Shown: in pieces, positions 39,485 through 47,910 of the stretch
Layout of the letters: each line of letters opens with the position of its first letter
Position numbering within the stretch: the first letter of the stretch is position 1
NCBI RefSeq assembly: GCF_014672715.2
Contig: NZ_CP058566.2
Span: 1,488,001 to 1,552,000 of the forward strand
Length of the DNA stretch: 64,000 nt
DNA from: Dehalogenimonas etheniformans
GTDB lineage: Bacteria; Chloroflexota; Dehalococcoidia; Dehalococcoidales; Dehalococcoidaceae
Direction: 5' to 3'
Position numbers and translations under genes: made by a program
Notes under the pieces: model-generated
What the model was told of the DNA's origin: nothing
The model's database searches: none
What the model saw: only the letters and a program-made list of their open reading frames with translations

Positions 39485-41818
39485 ATGACGGCAACCCACT
39501 CTGACAGATATATGTCCAAAACCAGAGTCTTCGCTCTTGTCGCTCTAGCCGTCCTCATCGGGATCGGTTCTTACCTGGTAGCCAAGTCTGACTACCTTCT
39601 CTTCCACAGCTTCGCGGACATGATCACAGTGTTCATCGCCGCCAGCGTCTTTGTGGTGGCATGGAACGGCCGGAAGCGCCTTGATAATGACTACTTCCTC
39701 TTTGTCGGTATCGCTTTCCTCTTTTTTGCTTTCGTCGATTTCATGCACCTGCTTGGCAACAAGAACATGGGCGTTTTCACCGGATACGGAAACCTGGGTC
39801 CGCCGTTCTATATCGCCAGCCGATATCTCCTCGGCATTTCTTTGCTCATTGCGCCCCTGTTCATGAAGCGCCGGCTCAATGTCCCAGTGACCTTAGCGGT
39901 TTACGCAGCCGTCTCCGCGGCTGTGGTTTTGTCAATTTTGGTATGGCGCAATTTCCCCACCACCTTCATTGATGGCGTCGGACTGACGCCGTTCAAGGTC
40001 ATCTCAGATTACGTTATCTGCGGTCTGCTTGCCGCGGCAATCGGCGTTCATTTCTTAAACCGGAAAACCCTGGAGCCGAGGGTTTTCAAGCTCCTGACCT
40101 TGGCCCTTGTATTGGCCATTGCTACCGGGTTAGCCTTCACTCTCTACACCGACCCGTTCGGCATTACCAACATGGTCGGCCACTTCTTCCAGATCGGTAC
40201 TTTCGGCGTGGTCTTCGCAGTGTTCGTTGAAATCGCTCTGAACCGGCCGCAGGACATACTCTACCGGGATCTGAGGTTGAGCGATGAACGTGTCCGGAAC
40301 TTAAATACTCAGTTGAACCAGGAAATTACTCAGACCAGAGATGCCGAGCAGGCGCTGCGTCACAGCAACGAACGTCTTCAGAGGGTGTTGGACAACGAGA
40401 CCGTCGGCGTCATGTTCTGGGACTTGACAACAGGCCGCATGACTGATGCCAATGACACCTTCCTGAAACTTATGGGATACAGTCGATCCGAGGTGGATGC
40501 CGGTGAACTTACCTGGCAAAAGTTGACTCCGCCGGAATACGTTGAAACGAGTCTCGCGGAGATCGAGAAATTTCATGCGAGCGGGCGCATTGGTCCATAC
40601 GAGAAAGAATATTTCCAGAAGGACGGCGCCAGGAGGTGGCTCCTGTTTGCCGGCAGCTCCCTGGTGGCTGATCAGTGCGTGGAATTCTGTGTCGATATCT
40701 CCGAGCGCAAACAGGCTGAAAAGGAGTTGCGTGAAAGCGAGCAGCGGCAGGTCGGTGTCCTTGAGAGCATGCCGGATGCCTTCGTCGCATTTGATCGTAA
40801 CCTGCGATACACCTACCTCAATTCAAACGCCGCCCGGATTCAAAACGTAAAACCCGAGGACCTTTTGGGCAAGGACGTACGGCAGGTTTATCCCGATGCC
40901 GAATCGTACAAGACCATCAGCCTGTACGAGCGGGTAATAGCCGAGCAGAAACCTGTTACCGCGGTTACACACCATTCAGGCTTTGGCTTGTGGACCGAGG
41001 TTCGGGCTTTTCCGACCCCGGATGGCGTTTCGGTCTTTTTTAAAGACGTTACGGAGCAGGTAAAAGCGCGCCAGACACTCGTTAATCTTAATGAAGAACT
41101 CGAGAAACGGGTGCAGATCCGGACCGAGGAACTTACGAGATCTCAGGAAAGCCTACTTAAAGAACTTAGATTGAGATCTCAGGCTGAGGCTTCTCTGCGC
41201 TCCCTTTCCGCCCAGCTTCTGACCGTCCAGGAAGAGGAACGCGGCACCATTGCGATGGAATTGCATGACCAGATAGGCCAGAGCTTGACTGTGTTGAAAC
41301 TGATGCTGGCCAGGATCACCCGGGACGCGCCGGAATCGCTTAAGCCACAGCTCTTCAATGTCTCCGATTCTGTATCCGAGACTATGCAGGCGGTTCGGAG
41401 TTTGTCGCTGTCATTGCGCCCGGGAGTGTTGGATACTCTTGGCCTTGTTCCTGCTCTCGAGTGGCTGTTCGACGACCTGAACAAGAGGGCCGGACTGGAT
41501 ATCCATTTTGTTCACGATGCCGCCTTGGATATACCTCATAATGTGGGTACGACGGTTTATCGCATCACCCAGGAAGCCATGACCAATATCATGCGCCATT
41601 CGGGCGTCAAAGAAGCCTGGGTCAGGCTTGAAATCCGTGACGGTAAGCTGGATTTGACCATCGAGGACCATGGCCGGGGTTTCGATATCGCCTCTCTCGG
41701 GCGCACCACAGGAATCTCCGCTATGCGCGAGCGCGCCGCCCTTCTCGGCGGCGTCTGCCTCACCGAATCCGAGATCGGCCGCGGCACCTCCGTCAAAGTC
41801 TCGTTGCCGTTATCCTAG
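39485..41818 (+). CDS. Sensor histidine kinase with MASE3 membrane domain, two PAS domains and HisKA_3
   Basis: The 777-residue kinase has an N-terminal membrane sensor of about seven helices with the MASE3 pattern (HSFADMITVFIAASVFVVAW, then FVDFMHLLGNKNMG). Next come two PAS domains (about 285-410 and 420-535) and a coiled coil. A HisKA_3 dimerisation domain carries the phosphorylated histidine in AMELHDQIGQS (about 592), and the HATPase has EAMTNIMRHSG and DHGRGFD. It belongs to the NarL-partner group, yet no response regulator gene is adjacent, so it is an orphan here. Similar MASE3 kinases accompany reductive dehalogenase genes in Dehalococcoidia; none is in this window. Confidence 0.93.
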   Translation: MTATHSDRYMSKTRVFALVALAVLIGIGSYLVAKSDYLLFHSFADMITVFIAASVFVVAWNGRKRLDNDYFLFVGIAFLFFAFVDFMHLLGNKNMGVFTGYGNLGPPFYIASRYLLGISLLIAPLFMKRRLNVPVTLAVYAAVSAAVVLSILVWRNFPTTFIDGVGLTPFKVISDYVICGLLAAAIGVHFLNRKTLEPRVFKLLTLALVLAIATGLAFTLYTDPFGITNMVGHFFQIGTFGVVFAVFVEIALNRPQDILYRDLRLSDERVRNLNTQLNQEITQTRDAEQALRHSNERLQRVLDNETVGVMFWDLTTGRMTDANDTFLKLMGYSRSEVDAGELTWQKLTPPEYVETSLAEIEKFHASGRIGPYEKEYFQKDGARRWLLFAGSSLVADQCVEFCVDISERKQAEKELRESEQRQVGVLESMPDAFVAFDRNLRYTYLNSNAARIQNVKPEDLLGKDVRQVYPDAESYKTISLYERVIAEQKPVTAVTHHSGFGLWTEVRAFPTPDGVSVFFKDVTEQVKARQTLVNLNEELEKRVQIRTEELTRSQESLLKELRLRSQAEASLRSLSAQLLTVQEEERGTIAMELHDQIGQSLTVLKLMLARITRDAPESLKPQLFNVSDSVSETMQAVRSLSLSLRPGVLDTLGLVPALEWLFDDLNKRAGLDIHFVHDAALDIPHNVGTTVYRITQEAMTNIMRHSGVKEAWVRLEIRDGKLDLTIEDHGRGFDIASLGRTTGISAMRERAALLGGVCLTESEIGRGTSVKVSLPLS

Positions 41819-41923
41819 CGCCTTGCTTTTCAAGGAAATCGCGGTCTTTCTGCATTTGACATTGGCCATTATGCGTGGTGCTTATCCCGAACGTAAACGC
41901 CGGCGCAACCAATTTCCTCGTTA

Positions 41924-41945
41924 ACCATTTTCCTGTTAAAATGGT
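41924..41945. promoter_or_regulatory. Perfect 8-bp inverted repeat before the CPA2 antiporter gene
   Basis: ACCATTTT and AAAATGGT are separated by CCTGTT in the 193-bp gap between the kinase and antiporter genes. No strong T-run follows, so an operator is as likely as a terminator. No other element is seen in this gap. Confidence 0.4.
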
Positions 41946-42011
41946 CGCGAGTTTTCAATCTGTTTTCAAGCCTGCCTCGGTATTCAAGACCATAAAATCT
42001 TTGGGGGACCC

Positions 42012-43250
42012 TTGGAATTTTCTACCGAAGTCATCGCCGATTTCGCCGTAATTATGACCGTCGGCGCCATCGCGACTTTCATCTTCCACCGTTTGAAGCA
42101 ACCGTTGATCCTGGGGTACCTCATCGCCGGCATTATCATCGGTCCGTATACCCCTCCGTTCGGTTTCATCAACCGGCCAGAGGTGCTTGAGGCCTCGGCG
42201 GAACTCGGCGTTATCCTGCTTTTGTTCGGCATAGGGTTGGAATTCCCTCTCAAAAAGCTTATGTCGGTCGGACTTAAGGCTTACGCGGTCATTTCAATCA
42301 TCGAAATTGTCTGGATGTTCGTCTTAAGTTTTTTCATCGGCCTACTCTTGGAATGGCCAGTCATGGATTCGCTCTTCTTAGGCATGGCATTGGCCTCAAG
42401 CTCTACCGTGGTTATAGCTAAAGTCTTGTCAGATATGGGCAAATTACAGGATACTTCTGCGCTGGTGATGATGGGTGTATTGGTGGTTGAGGATCTAATC
42501 GTGGTGCTGGCGCTGGGACTGGCGACCTCGGTCATCGACGCAGGCTCTATAAGCTTTCTGGACCTCTCGTTTTCGGTCGGGCGGATGCTCCTGTTCGTGA
42601 TCGGCTCCCTTGTCATCGGCCTTCGCTTCATCCCCCGGATCATCGACTGGATCAACCACCCGGAGGAAGGTGAGGGCTACACCGAACACGACGAGGTGAT
42701 AGTCCTGACCGCTCTCGGGTTCTGCTTCGCTCTTTCGGTGATTGCCAATTTCTTGGATCTTTCTATGGCCATCGGAGCGTTCCTGATGGGCGTCATTATC
42801 GCCAGCGCTCGGTCAGCTCACCGCATATCCTTCCTGACTCTTCGGATTAAAGAAATGTTCGGGGCGATGTTCTTCGTTTCCATCGGAGCTCTGATCGATA
42901 TAACTCAGTTCACCACCTTCTTCCTGCCGGGACTGCTCGTAATCGCCACGATGCTTCTCGGCAAGGTTGTCGGATGCGGCCTCGGCACCCGGCTCATGGG
43001 TTATGACCTTTCGACATCCCTCAAGGTGGGTCTCGGTATGGGTCAAGTCGGAGAATTCGCGTTGATCGTGGCCAAGAGCGGCCAGGATCTGGGTGTGACC
43101 AGCCCTTTTCTGTTTCCCATCATCGGCATGGCGGTTGGCGTCACCGCTTTTATGACGCCGTATCTCATCAGGTTCAGTTACCGCCTCAATCCCGAATGGA
43201 TATCCAACGCCTGGGGCAAGGACCGTTGGAATAGACCCGGCGATAAATAG
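42012..43250 (+). CDS. CPA2 family cation:proton antiporter (no TrkA domain)
   Basis: The 412-residue protein has about twelve membrane segments and the CPA2 pattern: FHRLKQPLILGYLIAGIIIG then GPYTPPFG, LGVILLLFGIGLEF, LASSSTVVIAKVLSD and GAFLMGVIIASA. It ends after the membrane domain, without the nucleotide-binding TrkA-N domain of KefB/KefC. It should exchange Na+ or K+ for H+. The start is TTG at 42012 preceded by GGGGG. A second, full-length CPA2 antiporter lies at 45642; the DUF1538 module lies between them. Confidence 0.92.
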   Translation: MEFSTEVIADFAVIMTVGAIATFIFHRLKQPLILGYLIAGIIIGPYTPPFGFINRPEVLEASAELGVILLLFGIGLEFPLKKLMSVGLKAYAVISIIEIVWMFVLSFFIGLLLEWPVMDSLFLGMALASSSTVVIAKVLSDMGKLQDTSALVMMGVLVVEDLIVVLALGLATSVIDAGSISFLDLSFSVGRMLLFVIGSLVIGLRFIPRIIDWINHPEEGEGYTEHDEVIVLTALGFCFALSVIANFLDLSMAIGAFLMGVIIASARSAHRISFLTLRIKEMFGAMFFVSIGALIDITQFTTFFLPGLLVIATMLLGKVVGCGLGTRLMGYDLSTSLKVGLGMGQVGEFALIVAKSGQDLGVTSPFLFPIIGMAVGVTAFMTPYLIRFSYRLNPEWISNAWGKDRWNRPGDK

Positions 43251-43273
43251 GATATTGACTCTTAGTCCCGGTT

Positions 43274-43301
43274 TTGACCAAACAAACTTGTCTCCTAGAA
43301 T
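43274..43301 (+). promoter_or_regulatory. Promoter of the DUF1538-P-II operon
   Basis: TTGACC (43274-43279), a 16-bp spacer and TAGAAT (43296-43301) predict a start near 43308, 29 nt before the TTG start at 43337. It separates the module from the antiporter gene upstream. Confidence 0.55.
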
Positions 43302-43336
43302 GTTATTGGTGCCCATATCAAGACGGAGCGACGCGT

Positions 43337-44032
43337 TTGACGAAACTGCTTAAAGATACAGTCCTTGAAGTAGTCTGGGCGGCTGGCCCCCTCGTCGGGG
43401 TCATCATTATTCTGCAGTTTGTCCTTGTCAGGGCGTCGGCAGCGGTATTTATCCAGTTCCTGGTTGGCACCCTATTCGCCATTGCTGGTATAACACTGTT
43501 TCTCATCGGTATCGAGGTTGGTATCTTGCCTGCGGGCAAAGCGGTCGGGGCTGGCTTGGTCCAACGGCGGTCTTTCTGGCTTATCGTAGGCATCGCTTTT
43601 CTCATCGGTTTCGCCACCACCATTGCCGAACCGGACGTGCTCGTGTTAGCCGACCGGGCGCAAGACATTTCCGGGGGTGCCGTTTCCCACCAGAACCTCA
43701 TCTACATTATAGGAATCGGCGTGGCATTTTTTGTGGTCATGGCCATGCTGCGTATCCTGCGCGGTATCCCTATTGCCTACCTCCTGACCGCCGGCTACCT
43801 CATCGTAATCGCGCTCTCCATGATGACCCCCGCGGATTACGTCTCGCTGGCGTTTGATTCCGGTTCCGTGACGACAGGGGCGCTCACCGCCCCCATCATC
43901 ATTTCCCTGGGCGTCGGTTTCAGTTCAGTTCTCGCCGGCCGGTCGAGCGTTGGCGACGGTTTCGGCATCATCGGGCTAGCGTCGATAGGGCCGATAATCG
44001 GAGTGCTCGTTATGGGAATTTTTCACTCATGA
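43337..44032 (+). CDS. DUF1538 membrane protein, first copy
   Basis: The 231-residue protein has about six to seven hydrophobic segments and the DUF1538 pattern: an N-terminal helix, FAIAGITLFLIGIEVGILPA, then GKAVGAG, TTIAEPDVLVLADRA and ITPADY-like MTPADYVSLAFDSGSVTTG. Repeating helix-loop motifs with conserved TxAEP and DSGxVTTG suggest a transporter, but no substrate is known to me. The TTG start at 43337 has GGAG 8 nt upstream. It overlaps the second copy by 4 bp. Confidence 0.85.
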   Translation: MTKLLKDTVLEVVWAAGPLVGVIIILQFVLVRASAAVFIQFLVGTLFAIAGITLFLIGIEVGILPAGKAVGAGLVQRRSFWLIVGIAFLIGFATTIAEPDVLVLADRAQDISGGAVSHQNLIYIIGIGVAFFVVMAMLRILRGIPIAYLLTAGYLIVIALSMMTPADYVSLAFDSGSVTTGALTAPIIISLGVGFSSVLAGRSSVGDGFGIIGLASIGPIIGVLVMGIFHS

Positions 44033-44763
44033 ACGGGCTCACTATCTTCGACGGCTTGCTGGAGACAGCCGGAAGCGTGATCGAAGCCTTCGTGCCGCTG
44101 CTTTTCGTTCTATTGATATTCCAGGTATTCTTCCTGAAACTGCCCCCCACCTACATTATGAAACTGCTCAAAGGCACGCTCATCGCCTCTGCCGGTCTTG
44201 TCCTTTTTTTGCAGGGCGTCAAGGGCGGATTCCTGCCGTACGGCCATGCCATTGGGGTCTCGCTAGGAAACCTGGACCCGAAATGGCTGGCGGTCCCGTT
44301 CGGGCTGCTTCTTGGTTTCTTGACCGCCCGTAGCGAACCGGCGGTAAGGGTATTGTGCGATCAGGTAGAAGAAGCCTCTTCGGGATCTATGCGCAAGTCC
44401 ACCGTGCTGGCAGCCATTTCTATCGGCGTAGCGATCTTCGTTGGTCTGGGGATGGCCAGGATAACCTATTCCATCCCGCTGTTGTATATTCTGATCCCCG
44501 GTTACCTGTTAGCGTTAGTCCTCGCCTACTTGAGCCCCAGGGAATACACGGCGGTAGCTTTTGACGCCGGGGGAGTGGCCACCGGTCCGCTCGCCAACAC
44601 CTTCCTCTTGAGCTTGGGTCTAGGTATGTCGGCGGCCATCGGCGGGCAAGATGGCGCCATCTATGGATTCGGGCTGGTATCTTTTATTGCACTTGCCCCG
44701 CTCATTTCAGTCATGATTTTGGGAGTATTAGTACGTACGGTTCCAAGAAGGAGGAAACCATGA
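44029..44763 (+). CDS. DUF1538 membrane protein, second copy
   Basis: The 244-residue paralogue of the preceding gene shares its layout: LLKGTLIASAGLVLFLQGVK, then GGFLPYGHAIG, LTARSEPAVRVLCDQVEEAS, and YLSPREYTAVAFDAGGVATG. The two probably form a heterodimer or one pseudo-symmetric channel. Stop and start codons overlap on both sides (ATGA with the P-II gene), implying tightly fixed stoichiometry. Confidence 0.85.
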   Translation: MNGLTIFDGLLETAGSVIEAFVPLLFVLLIFQVFFLKLPPTYIMKLLKGTLIASAGLVLFLQGVKGGFLPYGHAIGVSLGNLDPKWLAVPFGLLLGFLTARSEPAVRVLCDQVEEASSGSMRKSTVLAAISIGVAIFVGLGMARITYSIPLLYILIPGYLLALVLAYLSPREYTAVAFDAGGVATGPLANTFLLSLGLGMSAAIGGQDGAIYGFGLVSFIALAPLISVMILGVLVRTVPRRRKP

Positions 44764-45116
44764 AGTCCGATGTTTCGCTCATCATCACCATCGTCAGAAA
44801 GGGCTGGGCAGACAAGGTGCTGGAGAATTCGATGAAGGCCGGCGCCGAAGGAGGCACCATTCTCATGGGGCGGGGAGTGGGTATCCATGAGAAAAGTCAA
44901 AGCATCATGGGTATCCCCATCGAACCGGAAAAGGAAATAATCCTCTCGGTGACGTATCCTGACAAGACCGATGTGATCCTTCAGCAGATCGTCGATTCTT
45001 GCGACTTGGAAGACCCGGGCGCCGGGATCGCCTTCGTTGTGCCTGTGGAACGTGTCGTTGGCGTGTGTCATCGGATTAACCACCATGGCGAAGCTCCGCA
45101 ATCGGAAAAACCGTAA
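44760..45116 (+). CDS. P-II-like signalling protein linked to DUF1538
   Basis: The 118-residue protein has the P-II fold pattern: an N-terminal beta-alpha-beta with VRKGWADKVLENSMKAGAEG, then GGTILMGRG where GlnB has its T-loop base, and PVERVVGVCH near the end. The T-loop region (GIHEKSQSIMGIPIE) lacks the tyrosine uridylylated in GlnB. P-II-like proteins bind nucleotides and dock on membrane transporters; here the obvious partner is the DUF1538 pair, whose reading frame overlaps its start. The effector is unknown. Confidence 0.85.
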   Translation: MKSDVSLIITIVRKGWADKVLENSMKAGAEGGTILMGRGVGIHEKSQSIMGIPIEPEKEIILSVTYPDKTDVILQQIVDSCDLEDPGAGIAFVVPVERVVGVCHRINHHGEAPQSEKP

Positions 45117-45145
45117 GTCCGGATATTTAACAAAGGGAGGCGACA

Positions 45146-45607
45146 ATGAAAACCGAAGTTTTTGTCGGTGATGTATTTTCGTTACACGGCACTTCAAGTG
45201 TGACCCTCGATCAAAATGAGAGCATGGTCAATGTTGTTAAGGTTTATGCCAAAGAGCCACAGGTTAAGGGCGTGTTCCTTGTAGATGCCGATAACCGGTT
45301 TGCCGGTTTGATTTCCCGTTTGGCGATACGGAAGTGGGCGGAATTCCAGTTGATCGGCAAATGGGAAGCCGACGGAACGTGTTCCGCATTGAATGACACC
45401 ATCAAATCAACTCTTGCCAGGACCCTGGCTCGGGGCGACCGGGCGTCGTTCGGGCTGAAGAAAACAGATACTTTGCGGCAGGCTTTTCAACAGATGCTGA
45501 GACTGGATGAGGATATATTGCCCGTTGTCGACGATGGTGGGAACGTGATTGGCGACCTGAGTCTTTCTGAGATCCTGGTGAAAACACTGGACGAAGACTG
45601 CGCCTGA
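45146..45607 (+). CDS. CBS-domain protein
   Basis: The 153-residue protein has two CBS-like halves: LDQNESMVNVVKVYAKEPQV then KGVFLVDADNRFAGLISR, and KKTDTLRQAFQQMLRLDEDI then LPVVDDGGNVIGDLSL. CBS pairs bind adenine nucleotides and often gate transporters. It is 29 bp after the P-II-like gene with a GGGAGG Shine-Dalgarno, so it is likely the last member of the DUF1538 operon. Confidence 0.85.
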   Translation: MKTEVFVGDVFSLHGTSSVTLDQNESMVNVVKVYAKEPQVKGVFLVDADNRFAGLISRLAIRKWAEFQLIGKWEADGTCSALNDTIKSTLARTLARGDRASFGLKKTDTLRQAFQQMLRLDEDILPVVDDGGNVIGDLSLSEILVKTLDEDCA

Positions 45608-45641
45608 ACAAACCTGCCTGTTTGGCTGGCATCTGAGAAAA

Positions 45642-47336
45642 TCAGCTCATCTTCCCGCCTCGTAGTGAATTGAGGATAAACTCGATTTCGACGATGCTGA
45701 GACCGTAGCGGCGAAGAGCATGCCTGGTAATCTCCAGACCGGCTTCAAATTGAGGTTTTACCAGTTCATTGACATTTACTTTTCTCAGGGTTACCTCATC
45801 GCTATCGCGCTCGACCCTGACAATTATGTCCAATTTCGGATTGATGCTCCGCGCGTTTTCCACTGTCAGCTGTATGTCAAGGAAACTCGGGAATGTGCAA
45901 ACCAGCAATTTGGCCTTTTCCAGGAAAGCTCCATGGAGTACCTCGAATTTGCTGGCATCCCCATACAAACAGGGCACCCCTGTCTTACGAGATCGTGAGA
46001 TGACTTGCGGATCCAGGTCGATGATCAGATATGGCAGATTTCGCCTCGAAAGGATTTTGATCAGACTCGAGGCTGCCCGGCCGCCGCCACAAATCACGGT
46101 GTGCCCGCCCATTGAACTTAGCGCGTGAGGTTCGGTCTCTGGGCGAATGCTTAGAATGCGCTTTCCAATAACGGTACTTTTGAGACGGTTATATAAATGA
46201 TTGGTGCCGGAAAGCAAGAATGGGGTTTGTACCATAGTTACGATGGCGGATCCCAGGATCAACGCATAAGTCCCGTCGCTGAGTATTCCCGAAGCCACGC
46301 CGACCCCGGCCAGCACAAAACTAAACTCTCCTATTTGAGCCAGACAGGTACCCGTTATGATCGATGTTCTGGCATTAAACCCGAAAACCCATGGAATTCC
46401 AGTGTAAATTATGAATTTTGTGATAAAAATAAAAACGACAACGCCAACGAGAAGAGCCACGTTGTTTGTCAAGAACCTTGAATCTACGAGAGTTCCGAGG
46501 GACACGAAGAATAAGGCACCGAAAGCATCACGGAAAGGTACGATATCGGCGAGGGCTTGACGGGCAAAAATTGAACGGCCGGTGAGCAACCCGGCAATGA
46601 AAGCTCCGATCGCGGCTGAGACGCCGAACAGTTGGGAAGCAATGGCAGCCGCCAGTGTTATTGCCACCACTGAAATTAGGAACAACTCTTTTGAACGGGT
46701 CCCGGCGATACGGTTCAAAACTCTAGGTAAAAACAACAGTCCCGCACCAATCATGATGATAATGAATCCTATCGCTTTTCCTCCGGCTTCAAACAGAGCA
46801 GGAAAAACCTCAGTTCCGGAAGTGCCCAGGGTGGGCATGATGATCATCAACGGGATTACGAATAGATCCTCCACCAGGAGCAGACCGATCATTACCCGCC
46901 CGTGCACGGAGTCGAGTTCATTGCGGTCAAGCAGCAGCTTGAGTACCACAAGGGTAGAACTCATGGTGAGCACCAGGCCGAAAAAGATGGCTTCGGGAGT
47001 CGCCCAGCCCAGCACCTTACCGAATAAAGTGCCTGCGCCGCCTGTCAGGATCACTTGAGCGATCCCACCGAAAACAGCCACCTTCCCTACCCGGCGCAGT
47101 TCATCGAAAGAGAACTCCAGCCCCAGCGTGAAAAGGAGCATTATGACGCCGATATTCGCCAGATTTTCTATCGCCGCAATATCCTGAACCAAACCCAAGC
47201 TGTAAGGGCTGACGATCATGCCGGCAATCAGATAGCCCAGCAGAACAGGCAATTTCAGCCGGTTGGCTAAAAAACCTCCGGCTAAAGCCGCAAGCAGAAC
47301 AACAACAACATCAAAGCCAAGACCCAAATTTTCCAA
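45642..47336 (-). CDS. CPA2 cation:proton antiporter with TrkA-N domain (KefB/KefC-like)
   Basis: The 564-residue protein has a 12-13 helix CPA2 domain (ANRLKLPVLLGYLIAGMIVS, then LGVIMLLFTLGLEFSFDEL written here as NIGVIMLLFTLGLEF, and GAFIAGLLTGRS). A cytosolic Rossmann TrkA-N domain follows (about 410-530: HTVICGGGRAASSLIKIL, then YLIIDLDPQ). A PQFEAGLEI segment ends the protein. It should move K+ or Na+ against H+ under nucleotide control. The start is TTG at 47336 with AGGAG 6 nt upstream. It converges with the CBS gene. Confidence 0.92.
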   Translation of the reverse strand: MENLGLGFDVVVVLLAALAGGFLANRLKLPVLLGYLIAGMIVSPYSLGLVQDIAAIENLANIGVIMLLFTLGLEFSFDELRRVGKVAVFGGIAQVILTGGAGTLFGKVLGWATPEAIFFGLVLTMSSTLVVLKLLLDRNELDSVHGRVMIGLLLVEDLFVIPLMIIMPTLGTSGTEVFPALFEAGGKAIGFIIIMIGAGLLFLPRVLNRIAGTRSKELFLISVVAITLAAAIASQLFGVSAAIGAFIAGLLTGRSIFARQALADIVPFRDAFGALFFVSLGTLVDSRFLTNNVALLVGVVVFIFITKFIIYTGIPWVFGFNARTSIITGTCLAQIGEFSFVLAGVGVASGILSDGTYALILGSAIVTMVQTPFLLSGTNHLYNRLKSTVIGKRILSIRPETEPHALSSMGGHTVICGGGRAASSLIKILSRRNLPYLIIDLDPQVISRSRKTGVPCLYGDASKFEVLHGAFLEKAKLLVCTFPSFLDIQLTVENARSINPKLDIIVRVERDSDEVTLRKVNVNELVKPQFEAGLEITRHALRRYGLSIVEIEFILNSLRGGKMS

Positions 47337-47505
47337 CTTGGCTCCTAAAATTCATGGAAGTCTGTAATTTTATCACAGGTAAGCCAAACGCTCTAGCTGA
47401 TTGAAACACATCAGGCGCTGTTAGATTATCGCTCGGCGCTTTCTTGCGGACTTATTGCGAAAAAGTGACATAACAAAATATCCTTCCAAAAACGACACGA
47501 CACGC

Positions 47506-47537
47506 TTGACAACCTAATCGTACAGGCGTGCTATAAT
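47506..47537 (+). promoter_or_regulatory. Strong extended -10 promoter far upstream of glyA
   Basis: A perfect TTGACA (47506-47511) and TGC-extended TATAAT (47532-47537) are present, but 20 bp apart. A transcript from here would run about 370 nt before glyA. A second TGCTATAAT lies nearer the gene. Confidence 0.5.
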
Positions 47538-47557
47538 ATTGACATCATGCCCTCATC

Positions 47558-47840
47558 TGTCATTCTGAATCCGAGCGAAGCATCGGGGAAGAATCTCTAT
47601 GCGTCCCCTTTTGAGAACTGCCATTCATGCAGTCGTTCCCAAACGCCGAGTTGTTTCTGCAACCCGACCCTTGAAATCGGGGGGGGTTGAACGTAAAAAT
47701 GGAGTCGTTTCGGTCGATCTTGTTCTACGCAAAGAAACAAATCAATCCATCAAAGGGAGGAAGATTCGTTTCCTTCGTTTCACCCCACGCGAGACTCACA
47801 ACTCACGACTCACAACTTCCTTCGCGGGACGCGCGCCAAA
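47558..47840. repeat. Repeat-rich leader region upstream of glyA
   Basis: The 574-bp gap 47337-47910 holds no credible gene. It has TCATTCTGAATCCGAGCGAA continuing into a GAAGAATCTC repeat unit (compare 39314) and a GGGGGGGG tract near 47681. Alternating ACTCACAACTCACGACTCAC units lie near 47791-47815. All look like dispersed non-coding repeats. Confidence 0.45.
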
Positions 47841-47845
47841 GGTTT

Positions 47846-47854
47846 TGCTATAAT
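47846..47854 (+). promoter_or_regulatory. Extended -10 promoter proximal to glyA
   Basis: TGCTATAAT (TATAAT at 47849-47854) would start transcription near 47861, 50 nt before the GTG start of glyA. Confidence 0.55.
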
Positions 47855-47910
47855 GACCTCTGCTTCCTGCCGCCCAAAGCAACGGCTGGAACGTTTATGA
47901 AAGGATTGAA

